A stretch of 5,644 nucleotides of DNA from Opitutaceae bacterium. GTDB lineage: Bacteria > Verrucomicrobiota > Verrucomicrobiia > Opitutales > Opitutaceae. Every line of letters begins with the position of its first letter. Position 1 is the first letter of the stretch. Position numbers and translations under genes: made by a program. This document shows, one piece after another, positions 1 through 5,644 of the stretch. Location of the stretch: NCBI GenBank assembly GCA_016763045.1, contig JAESUN010000258.1, positions 1-5,644 of the forward strand, read 5' to 3'. Below the pieces are notes generated by a model that saw only the letters and a list, made by a program, of their open reading frames with translations, was not told where the DNA came from and did no database searches.

Positions 1-27
1 GAAATTGTTCAAATGTTTTCGCGGCCC

Positions 28-234
28 TTAGACATGTGATAGTTTCTGGTCGAAAGCGGATCCTAAGCGAACCTCAGAAATTGTAAAAGCTAGGAGCGTC
101 GTGAATGTAATTAAACTCATCGTAAGATCTAAACCTGTGTATTTGACGCATAATAGAGCCACAGAGATGACGCTTGTTATAAATGCTGGAGAAGAGATCC
201 CTAGAATGACTTTTATTTTGGTTCGTGTTTTCAT
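28..234 (-). CDS. Small two-helix membrane protein, function unknown
   Basis: I do not recognise this protein. From the ATG at 234 it is 68 residues long: a basic start (MKTRTKIK), a hydrophobic stretch at about residues 8-29, a short KYTGLDL turn, a second hydrophobic stretch at about 35-53, and a short polar tail. This suggests a small inner-membrane protein with two crossing helices. The frame stays open upstream to a TTG at 306, but that TTG lies inside a TTGACA promoter-like hexamer, and the extra 24 residues would begin upstream of the predicted transcription start. I therefore prefer ATG 234. There is no strong Shine-Dalgarno sequence; AAAGAAC about 7 bases upstream is the nearest purine-rich run. 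The gene stands alone, downstream of the rlmN hairpins. Short hydrophobic ORFs can arise by chance, so confidence is moderate; the upstream promoter supports a real gene. Confidence 0.5.
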   Translation of the reverse strand: MKTRTKIKVILGISSPAFITSVISVALLCVKYTGLDLTMSLITFTTLLAFTISEVRLGSAFDQKLSHV

Positions 235-277
235 AATTGTTGTTCTTTGAAGCTGATAAAGGGTGGTTAGGTTTTGA

Positions 278-306
278 AATAAAACGATCGTTCTGTAATA
301 TGTCAA
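278..306 (-). promoter_or_regulatory. Promoter-like sequence for the small membrane protein
   Basis: Read on the minus strand, a perfect TTGACA (306-301) is followed by a 17-base spacer and TTTATT (283-278), which matches 4 of 6 bases of TATAAT. Transcription would start near 271, giving an untranslated leader of about 36 bases before the ATG at 234. A separate perfect TATAAT lies upstream on the same strand at 336-331 but has no recognisable -35 partner; it could be a second start or chance in AT-rich DNA. Confidence 0.5.
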
Positions 307-313
307 GTATTTA

Positions 314-327
314 TGAACATTTGTTCA
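314..327. promoter_or_regulatory. Palindrome next to a promoter, possible operator
   Basis: TGAACA and TGTTCA form perfect 6-base arms separated by TT. The site ends 7 bases upstream of the leftward TTGACA hexamer and just downstream of the minus-strand TATAAT at 336-331, a position where a dimeric regulator could act. The core GAAC-N4-GTTC resembles the LexA/DinR box known from Gram-positive bacteria, but nothing else here points to SOS control, so the regulator is unknown. Confidence 0.35.
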
Positions 328-336
328 GAAATTATA

Positions 337-359
337 AAAACCTCTCTTGCTAGGGTTTT
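337..359 (-). terminator. Weak stem-loop ending in a T run
   Basis: AAAACC and GGTTTT pair in a 6-base stem around an 11-base loop. On the minus strand the 3' arm runs into TTTTTATAAT, which gives the T-rich end of an intrinsic terminator. It lies about 90 bases past the rlmN stop. The stem is short and AT-rich, so it may be a backup terminator or chance. Confidence 0.25.
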
Positions 360-394
360 ACTCTTAATGGAGGAATTTTAAAATCAGACGTTAT

Positions 395-435
395 AACCCC
401 ATTAGAAATGGGTTCTTTGATCTGAATAGATCAAA
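395..435 (-). terminator. Tandem stem-loops just after rlmN
   Basis: Eleven bases after the rlmN stop codon (minus strand), TTTGATC and GATCAAA form a 7-base stem with a 6-base loop (435-416). A second hairpin follows at once: AATGGG with CCCATT around a 3-base loop (412-398), extendable by two A-T pairs past a bulged C. Position and order fit the 3' end of the rlmN transcript. Neither is followed by a clear T run, so these may protect the 3' end of the RNA rather than act as classic intrinsic terminators. Confidence 0.4.
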
Positions 436-446
436 TGACCGCACCC

Positions 447-1490
447 TTAGGATACGACTTTTTGTTTCAACTCTTTGAGTTGACCACAGCCTGCGGCCAC
501 ATCGATGCCACGTCTTTGGCGAATGGTGCAGGGGATTTGATACTTTGCGAGGACTGCTTGGAAAGCATGGGCTGCAGCATTGTTTCCAGGTTTTCCCTCA
601 TATCCTTGGGTTGGGTTGAGGGGGATGAGGTTTACGTGCGATGGTATTTTTTGTAGAAGCTTTCCGACGGCATGGGCTTGTTCTGGGCTATCGTTTTTTT
701 TGTCAATGAGAGTCCATTCAAAAAAGATATGTCGATCGAGTGTTTCTGCGTATTGGCGACATGCATCCATCAGCTCGGCTAGAGGCCAACGTCGACCGAG
801 AGGAACCAGTGCATTGCGGTCTTCATCTGTTGCGCCATGGAGGCTTACGGCTAGGCTTATGTTTCGTTTTTCTTTCGTTAGACGACGTATGCCGGGCACA
901 TGCCCGACGGTGCTCACGGAGATTCGTTTTCCTGCCAGGGAAAGGCCTTTCTGATCGCAGAGGATATCAATGGCTGTCATGACAGAGTCGTAATTGTGGA
1001 GGGGTTCTCCCATTCCCATGAAGACGATATTGCGTAGCTTTTCACCCTGATCTCGTAGTGCCCGATCAACATGAAGAACCTGAGTGACGATTTCTCCAGT
1101 GCTTAGGTGTCGAGTGAATCCCATTTGGCCTGTTGCGCAGAAGATACATCCCATTGCGCAGCCGACTTGACTGCTGACGCAGGCAGTCATGCGTCCGCTA
1201 TATCTCATAAGAACGGTTTCGATTGTTTCACCGTCTTCAAGTCTCAGTAAGAATTTTCGGGTAAATCCGTCACAGCTTTTTGCATCTGCTTCAAGTAATG
1301 GTGAAAAGAGCGAGGCCTCACTTTGAAGCTTGGGCAGAAGATCTTTAGGCAGATGTTTGTCTGTGTAGTCGATGGAGGGCAGAAGTCTTGAATAGAGATG
1401 TTTCCAGATCCGATCTGCGTGGATAGGTCGGAAACCCCAACTTTCGACGAGTTGGGTGAGATGTTTTCTATTAAGATCGTACAGATTCAC
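447..1490 (-). CDS. rlmN: RlmN, dual-specificity rRNA/tRNA adenine-C2 methyltransferase
   Basis: This radical-SAM enzyme methylates C2 of A2503 in 23S rRNA and of A37 in some tRNAs, supporting translational accuracy. The 347 residues are a normal family length. An N-terminal helical region (about 1-85) starts NLYDLNR, as is usual for RlmN. The radical-SAM core carries the cluster motif CAMGCIFC, with cysteines 111, 115 and 118 binding [4Fe-4S], and the SAM-binding stretch GMGEP near 159-163. Cys104 and Cys335 (in GCGQL) match the two catalytic cysteines of the E. coli enzyme (Cys118 and Cys355), so the protein looks active. The start is GTG at 1490: an in-frame TGA lies 7 codons upstream and no other start codon lies between. 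No Shine-Dalgarno sequence precedes it. Its relative Cfr shares the fold, but the N-terminus and housekeeping context favour RlmN. It lies 118 bases downstream of the fumarase gene on the same strand and may be co-transcribed with it. Confidence 0.95.
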   Translation of the reverse strand: MNLYDLNRKHLTQLVESWGFRPIHADRIWKHLYSRLLPSIDYTDKHLPKDLLPKLQSEASLFSPLLEADAKSCDGFTRKFLLRLEDGETIETVLMRYSGRMTACVSSQVGCAMGCIFCATGQMGFTRHLSTGEIVTQVLHVDRALRDQGEKLRNIVFMGMGEPLHNYDSVMTAIDILCDQKGLSLAGKRISVSTVGHVPGIRRLTKEKRNISLAVSLHGATDEDRNALVPLGRRWPLAELMDACRQYAETLDRHIFFEWTLIDKKNDSPEQAHAVGKLLQKIPSHVNLIPLNPTQGYEGKPGNNAAAHAFQAVLAKYQIPCTIRQRRGIDVAAGCGQLKELKQKVVS

Positions 1491-1608
1491 AGGTGATTGA
1501 GAGAGGTCTCAGCAAAACGATTGCTTCCCGCGCTAATGTCAACTTTTGCCGGTGGGACGATGAAAAGGGAATGAACGAGGAAGAGGTTTTTAAAAGAGAA
1601 GAAAGAAA

Positions 1609-3252
1609 TCAAACCTTGCAAGTTGAGCAGCTCCGAATTTGGCGGAAGAAATCATTGCCTTTGTCATCGACCAGGATGAATGCGGGAAAATCGACGACCT
1701 CGATCTTCCAGATCGCTTCCATTCCAAGTTCAGGATATTCGAGCACTTCTACTTTTTTGATGTTTTCTTTTGCCAAAATAGCGGCTGGGCCACCAATGGA
1801 TCCGAGATAGAATCCACCATGTTTTTGACAGGCATCGGTCACCTGTTGGCTACGGTTTCCTTTGGCTAGCATGATCATGGATCCTCCGTGTGATTGAAAG
1901 AGTTCGACGTAGGAATCCATGCGGCCAGCTGTGGTGGGTCCAAAAGAGCCCGAGGGGAGTCCCTTGGGTGTTTTAGCGGGACCTGCGTAGTAAATGGGGT
2001 GATTTTTGAGGTAATCTGGAAGGCCTTCTCCATTGTCGATCCGTTCCTTGAGTTTGGCATGTGCAATATCTCGACCAACAATGATCGTGCCAGAGAGAGC
2101 TAAACGTGTCTTGACGGGGTAGCTACTCAGTTCTTTCAAGATATCTACCATGGGTTGGTTTAGATCAATTTTTACGATCTGGTCAGTCGCTTTGTTCCGG
2201 TATTCGTCTGGGATAAATTGGCCCGGATTTGTCTCAAGTTGCTCAAGCCAAATTCCGTCTCGGTTGATTTTGGCTTTTATATTGCGATCGGCTGAGCAAG
2301 AAACGCCCATCCCAACTGGACAAGAGGCTCCGTGTCGTGGGAGGCGAATGATTCTTACATCGAGGGCAAAGTATTTTCCGCCAAACTGAGCACCGTATCC
2401 ACTTTCTTGAGCTGCTTTTAGAATCTTGGCTTCAAGTTCGATGTCTCTAAAGGCTTGGCCGGTTTCGTTTCCTTTGGTAGGAAGATTGTCCAGGTATTTG
2501 GTCGAGGCGAGTTTGACCGTCTTGAGACAGGTTTCGGCAGACGTTCCACCGATGACAAAAGCGAGGTGGTAGGGCGGACATGCGGCCGTACCAAGAGTCA
2601 TCATTTTTTCGGTTAAAAATTTTTCCAGATTAACGGGGTTTAGAAGAGCTTTTGTTTCTTGGTAGAGATAGGTTTTATTTGCCGAGCCTCCACCTTTGGC
2701 GACAAAAAGGAAGTTGTACTCCATTCCTTCTGTTGCATAGATGTCTATCTGTGCGGGAAGATTTGTTCCGGAGTTCTTCTCGTTGTACATATCCAGGGGA
2801 ACCGTCTGGGAGTAACGGAGGTTTTCCTCTGTATATGTTTGGTAGACACCTTTGGAGAGGGCTTCTTCGTCGCAAGCACCGGTCCAGACTTTTTGTCCTT
2901 TTTTTGCCATAACGATGGCGGTTCCGGTATCCTGGCAGAAGGGGAGAATTCCGTGTGAAGCTTCTTCTGCGTTGCGAAGCATGGCGAGAGCTACGGTGCG
3001 GTCATTGTCAGTTGCCTCAGTATCTTCGAAAATTGCGGCTACTTGTTTCAGATGTTCGGTCCGAAGCATAAAAGCGATGTCTTTCGTCGCTTCATTGGCC
3101 AAAAGAGTGAGGGCTGCTGGTTCTATTTTGAGAATTTCCTGGCCAGAAAAAACGTCGGTGGAGATGAACCCATTATGCTCAAGCTTGCGGTAATGAGTCG
3201 TGTCTGGGCCGAGAGGGAGTGGTTTCTGGTATGTAAATGGCGTTGTTGGCAT
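1609..3252 (-). CDS. fumA: Class I fumarate hydratase (iron-sulfur type)
   Basis: It catalyses reversible hydration of fumarate to malate in the TCA cycle, as a cytosolic, oxygen-sensitive [4Fe-4S] enzyme. From ATG 3252 it is 547 residues, almost exactly the length of E. coli FumA/FumB, and closely resembles them throughout. The N-terminal alpha domain (about 12-290) has [10 protein letters not shown] with Cys106, KGGGSANK near 186 and TAACPPYH with Cys225. ASCPVGMG follows with Cys311. These three cysteines correspond to the cluster ligands. The C-terminal beta domain has [25 protein letters not shown] and KGNRSQQ. The tail RSCSTCKV is cysteine-rich, as in E. coli. An in-frame TTG at 3297 would add 15 residues, but the ATG matches the family N-terminus better. 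No Shine-Dalgarno is visible near the ATG; the nearest AGGA is over 20 bases upstream. No clear promoter precedes it, so it may depend on transcription from the gene upstream. FumA and FumB cannot be told apart here, so the symbol is by similarity. Confidence 0.95.
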   Translation of the reverse strand: MPTTPFTYQKPLPLGPDTTHYRKLEHNGFISTDVFSGQEILKIEPAALTLLANEATKDIAFMLRTEHLKQVAAIFEDTEATDNDRTVALAMLRNAEEASHGILPFCQDTGTAIVMAKKGQKVWTGACDEEALSKGVYQTYTEENLRYSQTVPLDMYNEKNSGTNLPAQIDIYATEGMEYNFLFVAKGGGSANKTYLYQETKALLNPVNLEKFLTEKMMTLGTAACPPYHLAFVIGGTSAETCLKTVKLASTKYLDNLPTKGNETGQAFRDIELEAKILKAAQESGYGAQFGGKYFALDVRIIRLPRHGASCPVGMGVSCSADRNIKAKINRDGIWLEQLETNPGQFIPDEYRNKATDQIVKIDLNQPMVDILKELSSYPVKTRLALSGTIIVGRDIAHAKLKERIDNGEGLPDYLKNHPIYYAGPAKTPKGLPSGSFGPTTAGRMDSYVELFQSHGGSMIMLAKGNRSQQVTDACQKHGGFYLGSIGGPAAILAKENIKKVEVLEYPELGMEAIWKIEVVDFPAFILVDDKGNDFFRQIRSCSTCKV

Positions 3253-3378
3253 AGTTGATGAGGAGAGTAGATTTTCCTGTTTGAACACTAGAGTCAATAG
3301 GTGAGCTCTGAAGTTCTGGCCTTCTTTTATGGGTGGAGTTTTGGAAAGAAGAGTAAGGCTTCCCTTTTAAGAAGGTGC

Positions 3379-3421
3379 CTTTTCCTCTTTAGGGAAAATC
3401 TTAGAGGAAAAGTTCTCCTCT
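3379..3421 (-). repeat. Overlapping inverted repeats between the RHH gene and fumarase
   Basis: Three segments can pair in two incompatible ways. Read on the minus strand, directly after the stop codon of the small gene, AGAGGA (3421-3416) can pair with TCCTCT (3408-3403), leaving a 7-base loop. Alternatively CTTTTCCTCT (3412-3403) can pair perfectly over 10 bases with AGAGGAAAAG (3388-3379) across a 14-base loop. The middle segment is shared, so only one hairpin can form at a time. No strong T run follows either. It may be a terminator, an RNA-processing site or an attenuator before the fumarase gene. The segment is purine/pyrimidine biased, which makes chance pairing more likely. Confidence 0.4.
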
Positions 3422-3658
3422 CTAACTTCCTTCGTAGGCATGTATCTCTTGAGCCTTATCTGCCCAGGTGGGAAGGTCTTGTTTTCTCCATTGATGGATT
3501 TTCTGCAGAGCCTTTTGGATCTTTGGATCCTCTTTCTTCATCATGAGTTCATCGAGAGCAGTGTAAACGATGTCTTTTATCTCCATGTCCAGCTGTTTGG
3601 CCAACCGTTGAATGGGTTCGTATTCTTCTGCTTCCAAATGAATCTTTATTGAGGGCAT
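3422..3658 (-). CDS. Ribbon-helix-helix-like small protein, probable DNA binder
   Basis: The protein has 78 residues. Its N-terminal part fits the Arc/MetJ ribbon-helix-helix pattern: a short strand (PSIKIHL, about 2-8), a first helix (about 9-25) and a second helix after MEIKDIV (about 26-43) ending in a Lys-rich turn. Proteins of this shape bind DNA as dimers, often as antitoxins or small repressors. The other half (about 44-78, with QWRKQDLPTWADKAQEIHAYEG) is charged with several tryptophans and is not part of the fold; in antitoxins such a tail would bind the toxin. No toxin gene lies on either side, so a free-standing regulator is at least as likely. The ATG at 3658 has AGGA about 10 bases upstream and AAAGG closer, with a promoter-like sequence at 3707-3679. 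It diverges from the metallopeptidase-like gene. The ribbon-helix-helix call rests on pattern only. Confidence 0.7.
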   Translation of the reverse strand: MPSIKIHLEAEEYEPIQRLAKQLDMEIKDIVYTALDELMMKKEDPKIQKALQKIHQWRKQDLPTWADKAQEIHAYEGS

Positions 3659-3678
3659 AGCCTTTCGGTCCTAATTCT

Positions 3679-3707
3679 AATCTAGTCTTTTTAGCACTTG
3701 ATTGCAA
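3679..3707 (-). promoter_or_regulatory. Promoter-like sequence for the RHH-like gene
   Basis: On the minus strand, TTGCAA (3707-3702, 4 of 6 matches to TTGACA) is separated by 17 bases from TAGATT (3684-3679, 4 of 6 matches to TATAAT). The hexamer ends 20 bases before the ATG at 3658, so the leader would be only about 13 bases, just enough to hold the AGGA ribosome-binding site. Confidence 0.4.
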
Positions 3708-3835
3708 CTCAGGTGAAGAAAAATAGGGTAAATGAACCAAGAAGAATAAGCATTCTACATTTGATTACCTTAGTGAAGGGAGATGTTTGAGTTGTGGATG
3801 TTCCAGGCAAGATATCTTTGATAGCGATATGGTAA

Positions 3836-3862
3836 TTGACTTAGATATATTGATTATTTAAT
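3836..3862 (+). promoter_or_regulatory. Promoter-like sequence for the metallopeptidase-like gene
   Basis: TTGACT (3836-3841, 5 of 6 matches) is followed after 15 bases by TTTAAT (3857-3862, 5 of 6 matches). The spacer is shorter than the ideal 17. The region is very AT-rich, so the exact -10 is uncertain. Transcription would begin near 3869, about 10 bases before the first ATG at 3879 and about 61 before the second at 3930. A perfect 10-base palindrome, AAGATATCTT, lies 17 bases upstream at 3809-3818. Confidence 0.35.
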
Positions 3863-3878
3863 TTTTTCTCGTTTTACC

Positions 3879-5342
3879 ATGAGGAGGGCGAACGGCCTTC
3901 CGGCAGCAAACCCCCATTTATTTAAGCAAATGTGTAATTTAAGACGTTTCTCTTCTCTCTTGATCTTTCTTTCTCTCAGTTTTGTATCTTCTTTATTTGG
4001 GAATGTTTTTGAAGAAGGATGGTTGTATTCAAAAACAGATGATTTCGAATTGATCAGCAATGCTTCAAAAAACAAAACGAAGAATATCATAGAGGACATT
4101 TATGAATTTAAAAATGCCCTTGAAACGGTTTTTTCGGCAATAAAGCGATATCCAGATCCTTATTTTGCTTTTATTATCTGCAAAGATAAAACAACACTTA
4201 ATGCGTTGTATAAGCGGGAGAAAAAAGATGGTAAATCACTGGTGAATCTTTCGGGTTTTTTTGGTGGTAATGATGAAGGAGGATTTGCCGCAATGTATGC
4301 CAAGGAATGGAGAGGTCGGGGATCAAAGGATATGGTATATCATGAGTATGTTCATAGCCTTTTTTCTAAATCAGGAGAAGAGCTTCCGCTGTGGTTTAAC
4401 GAAGGTATCGCTATGACATTTCAGACGTTTCAAGTAAACCGAGGAACTACGGTTTTTGGGCATCCTGTTTATTGGGCCCGAGATTACTTAACTGAGCGTG
4501 CGGATTCGTTCATGCCTTTTGATGAATTATTCGCTGTCAATCACAGCTCTCCGGAGTATCGGAATCACGGATCTGCACATTATTTCTATGCGACTTCGTG
4601 GGCTTTTACCCATTTCTGTATGTTTGGTCGAGAGGGACAATACAAAGAGGCGCTCCTTAATTTTGTAGAGGCAGATAAAAGTGGAGATCGTTCGGAAGAA
4701 ACCTTTAAGAAACTTTTTGGAATGTCTTTCTCTCAGATGAAGATTGAAATGAAGAAGTATTTGGGTGGAGGGCGGAATGTGCTGCAGCCAGAACGTTTCA
4801 ATGTGATCAAACTGAAGCCAGAAGAATTACCCCAAAAGTATAAGTTTTCTCTAGTGAAAGCGAAAGAAGTCGATGTGAGAAGAATCGTGGGTGGAATTTT
4901 TGCTCATGATAAGTCAAGACGACAAAAAGCACGGGAAATACTTGTTAATGCGCGGATCTCAAATCCCGAAAACGTGGAGCTTACTGCGACGATGGGGATG
5001 CTGGAAGAGCTTTCTGATAATTCCAATAAAGCGATTGAGTTGTATGAAGAAGCGATAGCGGGCAATGTGGGGCTTCCTCATCCGTATGTGCATTTAGCTG
5101 AGTTAAAACTTGAAAATCGAAAAAAAGATTCACCTGAGAATTTGACCGTAAAAGAGACTGTCTCATTTCTTGAGTTACTTTTTAAGGGTCGCTCATTGAA
5201 GAGTAGTGGCAGTCGGTTGTATCGTACTGTCGCACAAGTATACTTATTTTCGGATTTTGAGGCAACAGAAGCTCATTTGGCTATTTTGGACGAAGGCTTA
5301 AATTGTATGCCAGAGATTATGAATTGGCGCGTGATACCATAG
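3879..5342 (+). CDS. Exported HExxH metallopeptidase-like protein with TPR-like repeats, C-terminus broken by frameshift
   Basis: The frame encodes 487 residues. A hydrophobic segment at about 25-41 preceded by arginines looks like a secretion signal, so the product probably acts in the envelope or outside. The core has HEYVH at 155-159 and NEGIA at 174-178; His155, His159 and Glu175 would bind zinc and Glu156 would be catalytic, the arrangement of gluzincin peptidases and of peptidase-MA-like families. Residues about 340-470 are helical with TPR-like repeats, such as the segment around NKAIELYEEAI (383-393), suggesting protein binding. The substrate is unknown. The start is unclear: ATG 3879 has no Shine-Dalgarno, and ATG 3930 would give a more typical signal peptide (MCNLRRFSSLL). 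After Gly473 the frame seems displaced: the last 14 residues do not fit, while the -1 frame continues a helical repeat to 5518. The intact protein would have about 546 residues from ATG 3879. Active peptidase function is inferred from motifs only. Confidence 0.8.
   Translation: MRRANGLPAANPHLFKQMCNLRRFSSLLIFLSLSFVSSLFGNVFEEGWLYSKTDDFELISNASKNKTKNIIEDIYEFKNALETVFSAIKRYPDPYFAFIICKDKTTLNALYKREKKDGKSLVNLSGFFGGNDEGGFAAMYAKEWRGRGSKDMVYHEYVHSLFSKSGEELPLWFNEGIAMTFQTFQVNRGTTVFGHPVYWARDYLTERADSFMPFDELFAVNHSSPEYRNHGSAHYFYATSWAFTHFCMFGREGQYKEALLNFVEADKSGDRSEETFKKLFGMSFSQMKIEMKKYLGGGRNVLQPERFNVIKLKPEELPQKYKFSLVKAKEVDVRRIVGGIFAHDKSRRQKAREILVNARISNPENVELTATMGMLEELSDNSNKAIELYEEAIAGNVGLPHPYVHLAELKLENRKKDSPENLTVKETVSFLELLFKGRSLKSSGSRLYRTVAQVYLFSDFEATEAHLAILDEGLNCMPEIMNWRVIP
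3883..3901 (+). repeat. GC-rich hairpin covering a Shine-Dalgarno-like sequence
   Basis: GGAGGGC and GCCTTCC form a 7-base stem (one G-T pair) around the loop GAACG, directly after the ATG at 3879. It contains AGGAGGG (3882-3888), the best ribosome-binding-like sequence near this gene, yet no start codon lies at a useful distance after it. If translation starts at ATG 3930, the hairpin lies in the untranslated leader and could affect expression. Confidence 0.35.
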
Positions 5343-5518
5343 AGTTAAAGTATCGCTTGGGAACATCAGAAAAGACCGATCGATTGGTTGCTCGTTACCT
5401 GAATGCCAATATTCCTGAAGAGGTGAAAGAATCTTTTCGCGCGCTTCAGGGCGCTCAGAAATATGATAACGAATCTTCTTCTTCTAAAGAGGTAGAAGCT
5501 ATCGAAGGAGCGCAGTAG
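5297..5518 (+). pseudogene. Displaced C-terminal part of the metallopeptidase-like gene
   Basis: In the -1 frame relative to the gene upstream, the sequence reads LKLYARDYELARDTIELKYR and continues to a TAG at 5516-5518, giving 73 residues. It joins naturally to LAILDEG at the end of the intact part: DEG plus LKLYARDY makes a continuous helical repeat, whereas the undisplaced frame stops 14 codons later. It ends in an acidic, serine-rich tail. The simplest explanation is loss of one C, with GGCCTTAAA becoming GGCTTAAA at about 5295-5302, either as a true mutation or as a sequencing error. Independent translation from the TTG at 5303 is unlikely, because there is no ribosome-binding site and the product would begin mid-repeat. 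Programmed -1 slippage is less likely, since CTTAAAT is not a standard slippery heptamer. Confidence 0.75.
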
Positions 5519-5609
5519 ATAGAGGGGCAGTAAATACAGTTTTTCAACTTTCAGGGTTCGTAATCCTATTTTGTATCGCCCAATACTCATGGTCCTTTAA
5601 GTGAGTTGA

Positions 5610-5637
5610 ATGCTATCATCCGGAGTAGCCCTGTCAA
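5610..5637 (-). promoter_or_regulatory. Leftward promoter-like sequence at the window edge
   Basis: On the minus strand a perfect TTGACA (5637-5632) is followed after 16 bases by TAGCAT (5615-5610, 4 of 6 matches to TATAAT). Transcription would start near 5602 and run left, antisense to the frameshifted gene. A 74-codon frame opens at ATG 5590, with AGGA only 2 bases before it, but its product looks like the shadow of the opposite strand. The site may be chance, or the promoter of an antisense RNA. Confidence 0.3.
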
Positions 5638-5644
5638 CGGAAGA

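Noticed and set aside
235..306. Longer 92-residue version of the small membrane protein, starting at TTG 306
   Set aside because: The TTG is part of a perfect TTGACA promoter-like hexamer and lies upstream of the predicted transcription start; the added residues show no signal or domain.
435..982. Plus-strand open frames across rlmN
   Set aside because: They lie opposite a well-recognised gene, share no family motifs and have no start signals, so they are shadows.
1537..1542. Perfect TTGACA upstream of rlmN on the minus strand
   Set aside because: No acceptable -10 sequence appears 15-19 bases downstream (best is 3 of 6), so I did not call a promoter, although a weak one is possible.
3253..3297. 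TTG start adding 15 residues to fumarase
   Set aside because: The ATG at 3252 gives a length and N-terminus that match class I fumarases, and the extension is unlike the family.
3549..3740. Minus-strand frame overlapping the RHH-like gene
   Set aside because: It overlaps a better-supported gene in another frame, would cover that gene's promoter, and shows no recognisable domain.
3811..3847. Four GATA repeats before the metallopeptidase-like gene
   Set aside because: Spacing is irregular (9, 6 and 18 bases) and the region is AT-rich, so chance is sufficient.
5366..5590. 74-codon minus-strand frame antisense to the metallopeptidase-like gene
   Set aside because: Its product, rich in Leu, Phe and Arg, is what the reverse strand of a Glu/Lys/Ser-rich coding tail produces, and the AGGA before the ATG is too close to serve.

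Overview
This window is ordinary chromosomal bacterial DNA, slightly AT-rich. It holds two recognisable housekeeping enzymes, a small DNA-binding-type protein, a secreted metallopeptidase-like gene with a damaged 3' end, and a small membrane protein. There are no tRNA or rRNA genes, insertion sequences or CRISPR arrays. The host cannot be named from these genes. The combination of an Escherichia-type class I fumarase, RlmN, and an exported HExxH protein with TPR-like repeats beside an orphan ribbon-helix-helix protein would suit a Gram-negative bacterium, possibly of the Verrucomicrobiota/PVC group. That placement is a guess.

Layout. Positions 28-234 (minus) encode a two-helix membrane protein of about 68 residues, preceded by a promoter-like sequence and a perfect 6+6 palindrome. 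Positions 335-446 carry three stem-loops, some of which probably end the next gene. Positions 447-1490 (minus) are rlmN. Positions 1609-3252 (minus) are a class I fumarate hydratase, 118 bases upstream of rlmN on the same strand. Positions 3379-3421 contain overlapping inverted repeats. Positions 3422-3658 (minus) encode a 78-residue ribbon-helix-helix-like protein. The 220-base gap at 3659-3878 is a divergent intergenic region with a promoter-like sequence in each direction. Positions 3879-5342 (plus) encode an exported metallopeptidase-like protein with TPR-like repeats. Its reading frame is broken near 5297, and the true C-terminal part continues in another frame to 5518. The last 126 bases (5519-5644) hold no gene I can support, but contain a good leftward promoter-like sequence.

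How the genes relate. The ribbon-helix-helix gene, fumarase and rlmN all point left and could share a transcript, though the gaps of 169 and 118 bases allow separate promoters. Fumarase works in the TCA cycle and RlmN modifies 23S rRNA and tRNA. Both use a [4Fe-4S] cluster, which is probably coincidental. The peptidase-like gene diverges from this group. I do not see a new multi-gene system. The observations most worth checking are the frameshift in the peptidase-like gene, the competing hairpins upstream of the fumarase gene, and the palindrome next to the promoter of the small membrane protein.
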